A stretch of DNA of 64,000 nt from Ceratobasidium sp. AG-K (taxonomy: Eukaryota > Basidiomycota > Agaricomycetes > Cantharellales > Ceratobasidiaceae). Below, piece after piece: positions 33,026 to 44,643 of the stretch. The DNA is taken from positions 1,116,001 through 1,180,000 of the forward strand of contig JAWNGF010000003.1 in NCBI GenBank assembly GCA_037039685.1, given 5' to 3'. The position numbers and the translations under genes were made by a program. The notes under the pieces are model-generated. The model had not been told where the DNA came from, ran no database searches, and saw only the letters and a list, made by a program, of their open reading frames with translations. Position 1 is the stretch's first letter. Every line of letters begins with the position of its first letter.

Positions 33026-34670
33026 ATGAAAGCCGCCGTAGCGATACCAGCGTTCGTAGCCCTTCGTTTGGCGCTATTTGCAACTCCTATACCAGACTAC
33101 ATTCAAGATGATTATCAGCTCGCATCAGCGGTCACTTCATTTACCAGATGTAAGTTCAAACTTGAGTTCATACGTGTATTTTATTCACCCGCTTCAAGTA
33201 AAAGAAGGAACATTTCTTTCGCAAAAGGGAATAGACCCGTATACGGGAGGAGTGTTTCTGCATGTAAGTTTATTATGTCCGAGCTGTGTGATTTCGCGAT
33301 TTTATGACGCAGCCAGTCGCCCCTTCTCCTCGCCTTATTCTCGACAGTGTTTCCGCTTTCGAAGCTCGGTACCGCGTTATTATGGTCGGTTCTCGATGGC
33401 ATCACAGCTTGGTGCCTTGTGAGTCTATGGAGACTGCGCTCATCCACAAAAGATGACAGAAAAGAGGTGCTCATTGTTGTACTGTAAGTCGAGGCTGGGT
33501 TTCTTCCATTCTACGTGGACTATTCATACCAAAAACTCTACAGGTACATGGTCAACCCGTATAATTTACTCCCGACTCTTGCTCGCTCAACCGCTACGAT
33601 CGACACAGCACTCACCGCCCTCGCCCTTCTTTTCGCGTGTCGCAAGCGCACAGGACCCGCTCTCCTCGCTCTCGCCGCACTTACACATGTTTCCCTTCCC
33701 TCGATCTTGATTGTCGCGCCTGTGATTATGTTACTGGGGAACCCCCGTGCTCCCGCATCAGCACTCGCGAATCCCAGTGCCAGCGAAACGTTGGAGAATG
33801 CAAAGGAGAAAGATGGCGCTCCAGTTGCCAAGGGTCGGTGGTCAAGTTGGAAGGAGTTGGCTATGGGAGTTGAGTGGGCGGCGTATATGGGTCTACTGGC
33901 GTCTGCAGGCTATGTCGCTACCGGGTCTTGGAATTGGGTATGGAGGTCTTGGGGTGCTATGTGAGTATACATTCATTCTCAACTCAGCGAATACTGAACA
34001 GTGGATAGTGTAACCATGTCCGACGCGACGCCCAACTGCGGACTGTGGTGGTACTTTTTCACAGAAATGTTTGATCACTATCGACCGTTTTTCTTATTCG
34101 TGTTTTCCGTGAGTGAAAGTTCGGTGCTGATATTGGAATTGGTTATTAATATTGTGTATTCGACAGGCGCATCCGTTGATTTACATAGCACCGATATGTA
34201 TGAAGTTTAGGTTAGTCTCATTCTCGGTGTTCATAGTTTCATGTACACTGACGCAAAGGTTACTATAGACACGATCCATTCTATGCGTCGTTTCTATTAC
34301 TAGGCGTGAGCGCGATGCTCAAGTCTTACCCTACGCTGGCGGATGCAGGGTTGTTCATCTCATTGATGCCTCTCTTTCCGGAAACCTTTTCTCGTAAGTT
34401 GACGCGATCTCGCCTTATTTGATCGGGACTAAACTGCTTTTAGACCTACGCCACCCGCTCCCGACATTCTTGTTACACCTCCACTCGGCGCTTCTCATGC
34501 CTCTTGCGAGCCATCTTTGGCTGTCCCAAGGAACAGGAAACGCCAACTTTTTATACGCCGCAACACTCGTATTCGGTTTAGCGAATCTAGCTATGGTTGT
34601 AGACGCTGTTTGGGCTGGATTGCGCGTGGCATTCGTGGTACAAGATGGCGAAGAGGTTGTTCAGTTGTAA
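33026..34670 (+). CDS. GAB1: GPI transamidase subunit PIG-U / Gab1
   Basis: ER multipass subunit of the GPI transamidase, which attaches GPI anchors to proteins. Start MKAAVAIPAFVALRLALFA (hydrophobic helix 1). Diagnostic segments are FLSQKGIDPYTGGVFLH, SPLLLALFSTVFPLSKL, LYMVNPYNLLPTLARSTATID (family VNPY motif), ALTHVSLPSILIVAPVI, TPNCGLWWYFFTEMFDHYRPFFLFVFS, AHPLIYIAPICMKFRHDPFYA, LKSYPTLADAGLFISLMPLFPE and GTGNANFLYAATLVFGLANL. The GLWWYFFTEMF block and KSYPT block are the strongest evidence. The second intron's acceptor is ambiguous; the site after GCCAG near 33314 keeps the frame. Length about 420 residues, as expected. It lies on the same strand as pyranose oxidase and converges with RPS23. 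Confidence 0.92.
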
Positions 34671-34851
34671 CCTGGCCGTATTTATGATGGCTTGGACACG
34701 GGGGGATGTTTGAGTTAATTTGATTGCATACGGAAACACTCGATGAGCCGCATAAAATCATGGATACGTGGGTGTGAATACAAGCATAACAGCTTTTGAA
34801 GGCGGGTCGCTGCCGGGAGCGGACAAGAGAGTGGTGAGAAGGAGTGGCCAA

Positions 34852-35491
34852 TTATGACCTAGGCTTCTCCTAAAGGCGGGGTGAGTAAAATACGAGGCTG
34901 GGTGAATGCTCAGGACGCACCTTCTTCTCAGACCACAAGGCGAGAAGACCGACACCAGAGACCTTGACGACCTTGAAACGCACACCGGGAATATCACCCT
35001 TTGCCTTTCCGCGACGACCGAAACCAGAAATGAGGACTTCGTCGTTCTCATCGACAAAGTTCAAGCAACCATCGTTCTGGGCAATGGAATGAGCAAATAA
35101 TAGCATAATACAGCATCATTAGAGCTTACAGGGACGAAGGCAGTGACCTTCTTTCCGTTCTTGATAAGCTGCACACGCACGCACTTGCGAATGGCAGAGT
35201 TGGGTTGCTTCGCCTCGACACCGACCTTCTCAAGGACAATGCCCTTAGCGTGCGAGGAACCTCCAGTAGGCGAAGTCTTGTAGACGTTGCCGAGCGCGCG
35301 CTTTTTGTACGACTTGTCCGCCTATATATGCATGCATTAGTGATTGCTTAAAGACTTGGTGTGTAACCCACCCATCGGTTCTCGCGACGGGAAATGCGGA
35401 GCTTCCGCGCTGCGTTGAGTCCGCGAGGCTTGTTGGCTGGGGATAATTTAGCGTACTGAATGCGTTTGTTATTTTCCTACTCACATCCCAT
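34852..35491 (-). CDS. RPS23: 40S ribosomal protein S23 (uS12)
   Basis: Decoding-centre protein of the small ribosomal subunit. The spliced product reads [24 protein letters not shown], then [107 protein letters not shown] and [14 protein letters not shown]. This is almost identical to other fungal S23 proteins and about 145 residues long. The KQPNS loop contains the proline whose hydroxylation affects decoding. Five exons; the first carries only MG plus one base, a common ribosomal-protein layout. The stop is at 34854-34852. It is divergent to the NEDD1-like gene, 262 bp apart, with CACGTG at 35616-35621. Confidence 0.96.
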
Positions 35492-35753
35492 GGTGTTCTT
35501 GAGGCGCTGGCGACGGGGATAGTATGATCAGGAGGACGGACAACGGGTCGGATGCAAACGGGTACTGGGACTGACAAGCACCTGGTCGTGGCTTGCTGAC
35601 CAATGTCAATCATTCCACGTGATCTTAAACGCGCCGTGTTGAAACCCAATTAGGGGAAGCAGAAATTAGCTTTTTGGATTTGTTCTTAGCCTCGACTCTG
35701 TTCTATTCGCAGCTTGTTCTGCATTACTTTCGTTTCTTCGTGTCTACCTTATC
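35492..35753. promoter_or_regulatory. Bidirectional promoter, RPS23 / NEDD1-like
   Basis: A 262-bp spacer between outward-facing starts. CACGTG followed by ATC at 35616-35624 lies near its middle; a pyrimidine-rich tract precedes the NEDD1-like ATG. Promoter function is required by position; the motif role is inferred. Confidence 0.45.
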
Positions 35754-38700
35754 ATGTCGCTGATTGCCGTCACTACTTCCCAAGGCCTCTCGGTCATCTC
35801 ATCTGCTGCACTGCACCCATCGCATCCCAACCCAGCGCCTATATTCACTACTGCCCTCACTCCACCGTCGCGTATACCATCCACATGCGTAAGCTGGTCG
35901 AATGACGCATCTACCGTCTACGTCGCTTCCGGAGGCTCTGTTTCATCTTACGATCCGACGTCCGGCTTGTGGTTGCGTGACGTTGTACGTGAAGGAGAAG
36001 GAGGGATTGGAGGAGCCAAGCTTGCTTCTATGGCTGTGCTGGATGCTGAAGCTGGATTGGAGCCCACGTTGGCCTTTGCACGCGGGTCGAGGGCAGTAGT
36101 CTTCAACTCGGAAACCCGACGCGCCATCTTAACGATAGAGGTTAGTCTCACATTAATTGCACAAATATTTAGTTAATAACATTCGACGGAATGCAGGGAC
36201 ACAAATCGTCCATCTTTGCCATGTCCATCGCGTGTGACCAGTCTCTCCTGGCCACTTCGTCTGCTGAAACGACCATGATCACGAATCTCTCCCAGCAATC
36301 TACGACTGTATTACGCGGCGCGCCTGCTGGAGCGACTGCAGCCGCTTTTCATCCCTCACGACGTACAACTCTACTAGTTCTTAGCCCCAAAGGGCTTCAC
36401 GTATTCGACACGACTAAAGGAGGCGCCCCCATCCGAACGATCCCCATTAGCAAGGCGGAAGGAAGCGGCACCGGATCTATTACATTTTCCCCCATCTCTT
36501 CTGCCTTGGTTGCCGTTGCTCTGCCAAGCAGCGGGCGCGTTATACTACTTGACATTGACAAGGACTCAAGGTGTGTAGCAGTCCGCGCATATCTACCCAC
36601 GACTCACATTCCATGTTCAGTCTACTGAAGAAGTTCACCCTTGACGAGAACGTTGCTTCGATTGCCTTTTCGCACGACGGGAGCGCTGTCATGGCTGCTA
36701 CTGAAACAGGGCGGGTTTGGCAACTCAACTTGCGTAGCACCGACAATCCCGCCACAATGGTTACTGTTGATTCGGGCGGCGGAAAGATTGGTGGACTCGC
36801 ACTCATTTCAGACCCATTGGTACGTTTTCACGACAGGTGTTTGGCACGATCAACTGATCTACAGCTCAAATAGGCACCGAAGACCACCTCCAATTCGACT
36901 GGTTCCCTCGCCTCCAAATCACTTGCCCGAACAGCGCGTACTGAATCACTTACGTCGGCTTCAACTGGGTCCGTCCGGGGCAAGTCGTCTACTATTGATA
37001 TGCGCGGGACGTTGCGCACTCGACCGTCAATTCTCGACATGGGCGCTAAATCGCCCGAGTCGCCTCGCGTCATGTCGAGCTCTCCCGAAACCATGCGTAA
37101 CAAGTCGCCCCAAGTCCTGCGCACTCGATCTTCGACTATTGACCTGACCAAGCGACCATCCGTGGCAGAATTACGTGCCAACCCTTCGGCGGCTGAACTG
37201 AGCAAAAAGGCATCGATGGCCGAGTTGCGGAGCAAGACCACTCCTGGAGGACTCCGTGTCAAGGCCGGGGTTGAGAATAAAGTTCGACCAACGTCTATGA
37301 TTTCGCCCGTTGGTGGAAAAGAGCGCGCTGGGGTTCGAGTGCGGCCTGTATCAATTCTAGGAGAGAAAACCGATACCGAAGACGAGTCCAAGGCGGCGCG
37401 AGTCAGAGATACAATCAGCAGAGCGACCAAGCCTTCGTTGGTTGATCTGAAGGTTATCGCGTCGACCCCGAGCCCGGGAGCTAAGCTCGCTTCTGGTACA
37501 ACTAGAGGCTCTCCTGGAAGCAGTCAACAATGTGAGTTTCAACCGTTGGTTCTAGATATTGGTTGGCTTATGCATGCTTTCAGCTTCGGCTTCTCCTACT
37601 CTGCGCCGTCAAACCCAAACCATGACCATGCCACGCCGCTTGACGTCTGAAAACTCCCGCCCGAGTTTGACCCAAATATTTGCACAAGATGACTCTGTGG
37701 CTACGCGTTCACGTTCGTCCAGCCAGAGCAGCGGCACGCCGATTACCGCACGTGCTCCACTTTCCACAACGACTCCCAACTACACTCCCGGCCCCGTCGT
37801 GCGAGGCTCGACTTCACCCGACTACGATTCCGAAGACAAGGTTTTGGTCCCTCGGACAGGAGAACGCCCACGGAGTCGACTTGGCGAGGAGCGCGAACGT
37901 GCCAGGAGCCGACTGGGCAGTGAGACTCCCAGATTACCTACCATTGAAGATCTTCCGAGCCGTGTAGTCGACGATCGCCCCAAGAGTCGCGTTGGAGAAG
38001 ACCGCCCACGCAGTCGTGCATTCCTTGATGGGAGCGAATCCGAACGCGAGCGGCCTTCGAGTCGATTGTTCAAGGACGACTTGATTGACCGACCTGCGAG
38101 TCGTGGTGCACTTGGCTTGGGTCGCCCGATTGGCTCGGCAAGGCGCTTTTCGTCCGACTTGAAGGTCACCCCCGAGACGTTGCGGATCATTTCCGAATCG
38201 GGAGTTATTAGGGCCCGAGTGGAAGAAGAAGAAGAGCGGCCTCGGTCTGCAGTACGGGAGCGTCCGGAGCCAGTGCTGAGAGAGCGGCCTTCGTCTATTC
38301 TGAGGGAGCGTCCCGATTCTGTTTTCCGTGAGCCTTCGGACTCGGGTATACGCGAGCGACTCGACTCGGGCATACGACCCGAGCGCTCTGTGACACCCAT
38401 GAGTGCTTCGTCGGTGCGTGGGAAACGGGTTGGCTGGGTCGACAAGGAGTCCCCGCTTTCAGCCCCGCTCGATACGGTCTTTACACCTGCGCGACCAAGG
38501 TCCGGACTTGCGACTGGCTCGATGTCCGGATCTCCCTCGTCAGATGATGAAAGCGACTGTGCACACCGCGGAGGAAATGCACTGCTGGTCACCCCCCGGC
38601 GTGGATTAGCAGCTGCGTTGGGAGCTGAGGTCTATGCCGGGGATGCGCCGCCCAACAAGAGTAACGGGACGATTACCAAGACGCAGGCGCAGGATTTGTT

Positions 38701-38961
38701 ACGCAACATTGTGTCGGACGTGATGTTCGAGTTTAGGCAAGAGGCCAAGGACGATGTGCGTGGGCTGCATTTGGATTTGTTGAGGGCGTCGAGGGGGTGG
38801 AAGGTGAGTCTTTTCACGAGCGCTCGAGGTCTGAGACTAATGGTACATCACAGAGCGACTTGAAAGAATATTTGGGTGATACGTTAGAAGAACTTCGACT
38901 AGTTAAAGAAGAAAATGCACAATTGCGGGCGGAAATTGCTCGTTTACGAAGGGGATATTAG
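35754..38961 (+). CDS. NEDD1-like WD40 protein (gamma-tubulin ring complex recruitment)
   Basis: Likely adaptor that brings gamma-tubulin complexes to spindle poles. The N-terminal half is a WD40-type propeller without strong WD signatures: TCVSWSNDASTVYVASGG, GHKSSIFAMSIACDQSLLATSS, GATAAAFHPSRRTTLLV, TGSITFSPISSALVAVAL and ENVASIAFSHDGSAVMAATETG. A ~600-residue disordered Ser/Arg/Pro-rich region follows, holding two families of short repeats: STIDLTKRPSVAELRANPS-like, and RERPxS-like at about 38240-38390. The C-terminus QDLLRNIVSDVMFEFRQEAK, DDVRGLHLDLLRASRGWKSDL and EENAQLRAEIARLRRGY is a helical, coiled-coil domain matching the NEDD1 gamma-tubulin-binding end. The stop is at 38959-38961. 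WD40 plus this C-terminal domain makes NEDD1 the best call. Confidence 0.82.
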
Positions 38962-39221
38962 ACCCAGTCATGTCTCAACTATATATGCATTCTGATTCAA
39001 ATTCTGTATTTTACCTGGTGTAGATGTGGATTGCTATGACTGAACATGTCCTATGTATCGTATTGCTCGTATATACCCGTAGAGACTAATTGGCGAACGA
39101 AACGTGTTTGACCGAGAGTTAAATATAGATATATGACCCGCAGCAAGCGCCGGGTGCTTATTAGCTGCGGAAGTAACGTTACTTTGTTGCGTGTCACTCG
39201 ACTTGATCTGCACACTTTTGA

Positions 39222-41879
39222 ATGGCGCCGTCACTGTGGGCAGCTGCAGTTGCAGCAAGCTCGTTGTTCACCTTTACAAACGCCTTTTATCTTCCTGGAA
39301 CCGCTCCGCGTGATTACCATGTCGACGAGCGTGTTCCACTCTATGTCAACGCTCTCACGCCGATGGTCATTGGCGCGGATTCCAAGCTAGTGAGTGACAT
39401 GCGTGCGTCGGGATGTGCAGCTAACTATGCCCCGCTAGAAATCTATGATCAATTGTATGAGGTTTATTATTCAACCAGCGAGCTAGCACTAATTCTCCTC
39501 GTCACAAGACGATTATTACAACCCTGCCTTCCATTTCTGTCAGCCCAAGGAGGGACCAAAGAAACAGGCCGAATCTCTCGGGTCCATATTATTTGGAGAT
39601 CGGATCTTCAACTCTCCTATCGAAGTAAGCACTCGAGGCAATGTAACTCACGCCTGGTAACTGAATGTCCGAATTTACAGTTCAAAATGCTTAACAACGA
39701 GTCCTGCAAGACTGTGTGCACAGCCAAGGTTCCATCAACCGATGCTAAATTTATCAACGACCGTATACGGGAAGACTATGCCCTCAACTGGCTCGTGGAC
39801 GGCCTTCCCGCTGCGGAAATGAAACAGGACGAGCGGACCAAGGAGGTATTTTACGACATGGGATTTAACCTTGGCGATGACGAGAAGGAGGAATTCAAAG
39901 TCCACCCCGCCTTGCATAACCATTATGATATTGTTCTCAAGTGAGTGGTAACTTTATTTTTCTCGGACAGTCCCGACCTAACACCCCGGCAGCTATCACA
40001 CTAGGGACAAGGTCAATTATCGTGTAGTCGGAGTGGTCGTCTGGCCAAGGAGGTACGTGTTAGCGTAGTGCATGTGATATACTACTGAAATGGGTTGGGC
40101 AGTATCGCGCACGAGGGAAGTACTCTTGACTGTGCCGTGAAGAACCCTAAGCCGTTGGTCCTCGGGGAAGACAAGGATAATACTGTTACCTATACTTATA
40201 CTATTCACTGGGAGGTAGGTTTACACACTTGTGCTATATTTTTCCACTACTGATCGTACATTCGCCCACAAACAGGAATCAGATACACCTTGGGTCAGTT
40301 GTTCATGCCACTGCCTTCATCCAAACCAGCACGCTGAAACAATTATTGCAGGCCACACGATGGGACAACTATTTGCACATATTTGACCCAAAGATCCACT
40401 GGTTCAGCTTAATCAACTCCCTGGTTATTGTCATTTTCTTGTGCGTTATGGTATCTATGATTCTTGTTCGCACGGTATCACGCGATGTATGTGCCACCCT
40501 GCTTCGGTTTTGGTCCAAGTACTGAATTGACACCGGCGCTCCGTTAGATTTCGAGGTACAACGCGATTGATCTCAGCGTACGCTCCAAGCCATATATAGT
40601 TTATCAAGTTTCCCCTGTTAACCCGTACCACTATGTAGGAAGATGTTCAGGAAGACTTCGGATGGAAGCTTGTCCATGGGGAGGTTTTCCGTTCGCCGCG
40701 GTTCCCTATGGCACTCAGCGTTCTTGTCGGAAACGGTGCTCAGCTGAGCGTTATGGTTGGAGTGACGTTGGGTAAGTCGGGATGCTAAAGCACTTTGTTT
40801 CATCTAAAGTTAATCGCAAATAGTCTTCGCACTCCTTGGTTTCCTCTCTCCCTCCAATCGTGGCTCGCTTGCAACTATGATGATTGTATTTTGGACCTTT
40901 TTCGGAAGTGTTGGAGGTTATGTCTCTGCGCGTGTGTACGCCTCGATTGGCGGCACTGAAACCAAGAAGAACACCTTCTTGACGGCGACGGTTCTTCCAA
41001 CGTAGGTTTCACAAAGGACCATCTTTATCACGAGAATTGACACCTGATCCATAGGTTTGTATTCGCTGTCATGTTCTTGCTCAACCTGTTCTTGATTGGT
41101 GCCGACTCTTCTGGCGCCGTACCACTCGGAACGATGCTGGCAATTGTAGCCATGTGGTTTGTTATCTCTGCCCCGCTTTCCGCCATTGGTTCATACTTTG
41201 GAACTAAGCACGGTGTATGTGTTTTACTATCCTCTAATCATGCATATATTGATCTCGTGTACGTCGACAGGCTGTCTCGCACCCGGTCCGCGTCAATCAA
41301 ATCCCCCGTCAAATCCCGCCAGCACCGAGGTACTTACAACCATGGGTGAGTGAATGCTGGTTGTATTTTGTGGTTCGGATGCTCAACGCATATCACTTGA
41401 AGTCTGCCTCTCTGCTTGCAGGCATTTTGCCGTTTGGTAAGCGGATTTCATACAATGTTCCAACTTTGATTAAACTTGTTTCAGGCGCTGCATTCGTCGA
41501 ACTCTACTTTGTTCTTTCCAGTCTTTTCGCATCGCGCGCGTATTACGCATTCGGATTCATCGCACTCACAGCAGGCGTCGTCCTCCTAACAACGGCCACG
41601 GTTACCATCCTTTTCACCTACTTTATGCTCTGTGCAGAGGAGTACCGCTGGCATTGGCGTGCATTCATGATTGGAGGGGGTAGTGCGTTCTGGGTGCTAG
41701 CTTATGGGGTGTTCTACTGGCTCACCAGGCTTTCGCTGGACTCATTCGCGAGTGTTGTGCTATACGGGGGGTACTTGTTCCTGATTGCGTTGTTTGACTT
41801 TTTGATTACCGGGAGCATTGGGTTCCTGGCTACTTACTGGTCGATGAGGAGGTTATACTCAGCAATCAGGATTGATTAG
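39222..41879 (+). CDS. Transmembrane 9 superfamily protein (nonaspanin, Emp70-like)
   Basis: Endosome/Golgi membrane protein with a luminal N-terminal domain and nine membrane spans. Signal peptide [21 protein letters not shown], then [22 protein letters not shown], the family block [23 protein letters not shown] with [52 protein letters not shown] and [20 protein letters not shown]. The membrane part includes [33 protein letters not shown] (strong TM9 motif), [18 protein letters not shown], and the tail [11 protein letters not shown], resembling the KxD/E COPI signal of the family. The join between ADSKL and YYNPAF (39392-39500) does not resolve without a small extra exon or a one-base change; other joins are clean. 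Confidence 0.9.
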
Positions 41880-42449
41880 TTGGCGTTAGGAGGTCAGACA
41901 CGCGGAAAAAAATATTCTGGCGTTCAGAATTATGATTGAATGCTGTATAGACTTTTCTCGATGCTATCGTCAATTTATGATACTACTTTTGGGGCTCAAT
42001 CTTGCTTGCGTATTCGAAATTTCCTCAAATCAATCGCCGATGTACTTCCCTCAACTCAAGCAAGGACTCGGAATCGACAACCGGTCTCTCATATCAATAA
42101 TAAATTCAGAGTAGATTTTAAAGTGAAGCACCGGCTTTAGCTACTAAGACATCGAGCCGTCCCGTATGTTCTCTGTATGCGCCCACAAGCAGTAGCGCCT
42201 GGCGCTCAAGTACTAATCTGGTTCCAGATTTTCGAATCGCTTAACATAGAGCAAGGCACGCTTGGCAGAATTACCCGGGCTTGACTCGCCCTCAATGGCA
42301 AATTACATGGCAAATTGGATGGCAAATTACCAGCCCCGAGATATAAGTTCCCGTTGGCAGACTCACACGAGTTGAACTTGACCAACTCCGGGTAACCAGC
42401 GGAGGGTTCCGCCATTTTATCACGGTCGCCTACCCCAAATTAATCTGCA
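41880..42449. other. Intergenic with 12-bp triple repeat
   Basis: About 570 bp between plus-strand genes. ATGGCAAATT occurs three times at exact 12-bp spacing (42295, 42307, 42319). Otherwise only short open frames without motifs. The right end serves as promoter of the MCT-like gene. Confidence 0.5.
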
Positions 42450-44412
42450 ATGTCGAGTACCCAAACAGCTGTCGTAGAGGAGGTGGAGCTCTCAAGGTAA
42501 GAATTTCTTTATGACGCCTGGTCAGCTATATATTCATATGCTGCTGTTTCCAAGGTTTAGCTCCATTGCAGATGGCCCAAGTGGACTTCAAACCAGGCAG
42601 GCCTCTCAGGATAGTTTCAAAATTTCTGATGATGCGGAGCATCCGCAGACCAACGCGACCGTGGAGCTCCCGCCCATGGTACGCCCTTGAGCCTGAATGT
42701 GTTCTACGTAACTTACGTCATTCAAGGATAAAGGCTTCCATGCATATGCTTTCCTAGCAGGTGGATTCATGCTCGAACTTTTGGTTTGGGCACTCCCCTT
42801 CACGTATGGTGTCTTCCTTAATCATTACACAAGGCATCATCTATTTGATGGTCCGCAGGGGGTTCTGCTGCCTCTTGTTGGTACCCTTTCGTCTGGAATT
42901 ATCTACCTTACTTCCATATTTATCATGCCAATTTTGGCTCGATACCCTCAACACAGGCGAAACCTGATGACTTTCGGGACATTCCTCTGCGTTGCCTCCT
43001 TACTCGGGGCTGCATTTTCAACCAAGGTCTGGCACTTGATCATGACACAAGGTATCATATATTCCGTTGGGGGAAGTAAGTCCGCTGTTCATGATTCGTA
43101 GTGCGCTTATTCACAGCATTGTCTAGCAATCGTTTACTTCCCAATGCAACTGTACTTATTTGAATGGTTTGACAAGAATCGAGGCCTTGTAAGAGCTAGG
43201 CTTAGCCGGGATTCATTATACTAATAACTTCCATAGGCGAACGGTGTGATATTCTCCGGGACGGGCCTGGGTGGTGTCATTATACCATTTGTTGTCGAAA
43301 AGCTACTTGAAAAATACGGAATCAGGACAACCTTCCTCTCCTTAGTACGTCGGAACGTATACGCGACGATTGGTCTGGGAACCTAATAATACTTCTAGGC
43401 TGTGGGATATGCGGTCCTGCTCTCGGCTTCGCTGCCTTTCGTCAAAGGGCGTCTTCCGCCTTCCTCGGTCATCATCCCCCAGAAGTCAGATTGGACTTTC
43501 TTGCGAAACCCTCAGTTCGTGGTTTTGTTCACGGGTAATTTCTTGCAAGGTCTTGGTAACTTTGTTCCTGGTATTTGGCTACCAAGTGAGCGCATACATT
43601 CGCTAAAGTCACTCCATCGCTTATCGTAATCCTATTCCCAGCCTTTGCGTCGGATATGAACCTTAGTGTGACCATGGGAACCCTAGTTGTATCTCTTATG
43701 AATGGTAAGCCTCTCTCTGCACCTCCTTGAACTACAGCATGCCAAAGCTGTTTTCAATTCTAGCTGCTGCTGTCCCGGGAAGTATTGCGATCGGGTTTGC
43801 TTCGGACAAGTACGATCTCCGTGCGGTGATGGTTGCTTCAATGCTCGGATCGTCACTTGCAGTCCTCTTGTTATGGGGTCTTGCCTCAAACCTCGGAGTA
43901 CTGATCGTGTTCGCCGTGGCATACGGTTTCCTGGCCGGAGGGTGAGCTTCACCGGGGCTCAGGTTGAGGTGATAACTTACGCAAACATCCCAGCTTTTCT
44001 GCACTTTGGCCAAAGTTCTCCTCCACCGTAGCTAGTAAGCATGATTCAAGTACAAAGCCCCGGTCCCGCTGATTGACCGAACCACAGAGGATGATCCGCA
44101 CATGATCGCCCGGCTCATGTCGATTTTTCTAGCGGGTAGGGGCATCGGCAACGTGCTTGCAGCCCCCATCTCGTCGGGACTTCTCCGGTCCACCTTGTCG
44201 CACGGAAAGCACGCGTACGGCCTTAAAAACTATGTAAGCGATATATAATTACGTTTCATCGATTTTCCTAACTATATTCGTGAACAATGCAGGGGCCGCT
44301 GATTATCTTTACGGGAGTGATGCTGTTCGCAAGCACAGTTGGAATTTTCTACAAGAACGCCGACAGAATGATGCGCCGCATCTCGCGAAACGGCAATGAA
44401 GTAGACTCCTAG
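42450..44412 (+). CDS. MFS transporter, monocarboxylate-transporter-like
   Basis: Twelve-span major facilitator of the SLC16/MCH style; the substrate is unknown. Start MSSTQTAVVEEVELSRFSS; a cytosolic N-terminus of about 55 residues precedes helix 1 (GFHAYAFLAGGFMLELLVWALPF). Family-typical segments are YGVFLNHYTRHHLF, QGVLLPLVGTLSSGIIYL, GIIYSVGGTIVYFPMQLYL, EWFDKNRGLANGVIFSGTGLGG, FLRNPQFVVLFTGNFLQGLG, GFASDKYDLRAVMV (cytosolic loop motif after helix 8), YGFLAGGFSALWPKF and ARLMSIFLAGRGIGNV. The NRGLANGV block after helix 4 is characteristic of MCT-like porters. Exon joins agree; the stop is at 44410-44412. A basic C-tail RRISRNGNEVDS ends the protein. Confidence 0.82.
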
Positions 44413-44643
44413 GGATATGTAAAGTTCAAGTACGATAGTTGAAGATAAAGTCGGTCAAAGAGATTGAGTTTTAGCGTTGTGTGTATGCTCGGCATTTGAT
44501 TTGGACAGGTTTGGCCAGAGGGGCCAGGGTCCTTCCTAGCTAGGCATCATAGGGGAGCAAGACGGAAGCAAATAAGCCAGAAACGCCCTTCTCCAGTCGC
44601 GACTCGTCTCCTGCTTCACGCGTCATCCAGCACCTCTACGACC

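Noticed and set aside
37822..38592. 256-codon minus-strand open frame
   Set aside because: Antisense of the Arg/Ser/Pro-rich linker of the NEDD1-like gene; biased codons keep the complement open.
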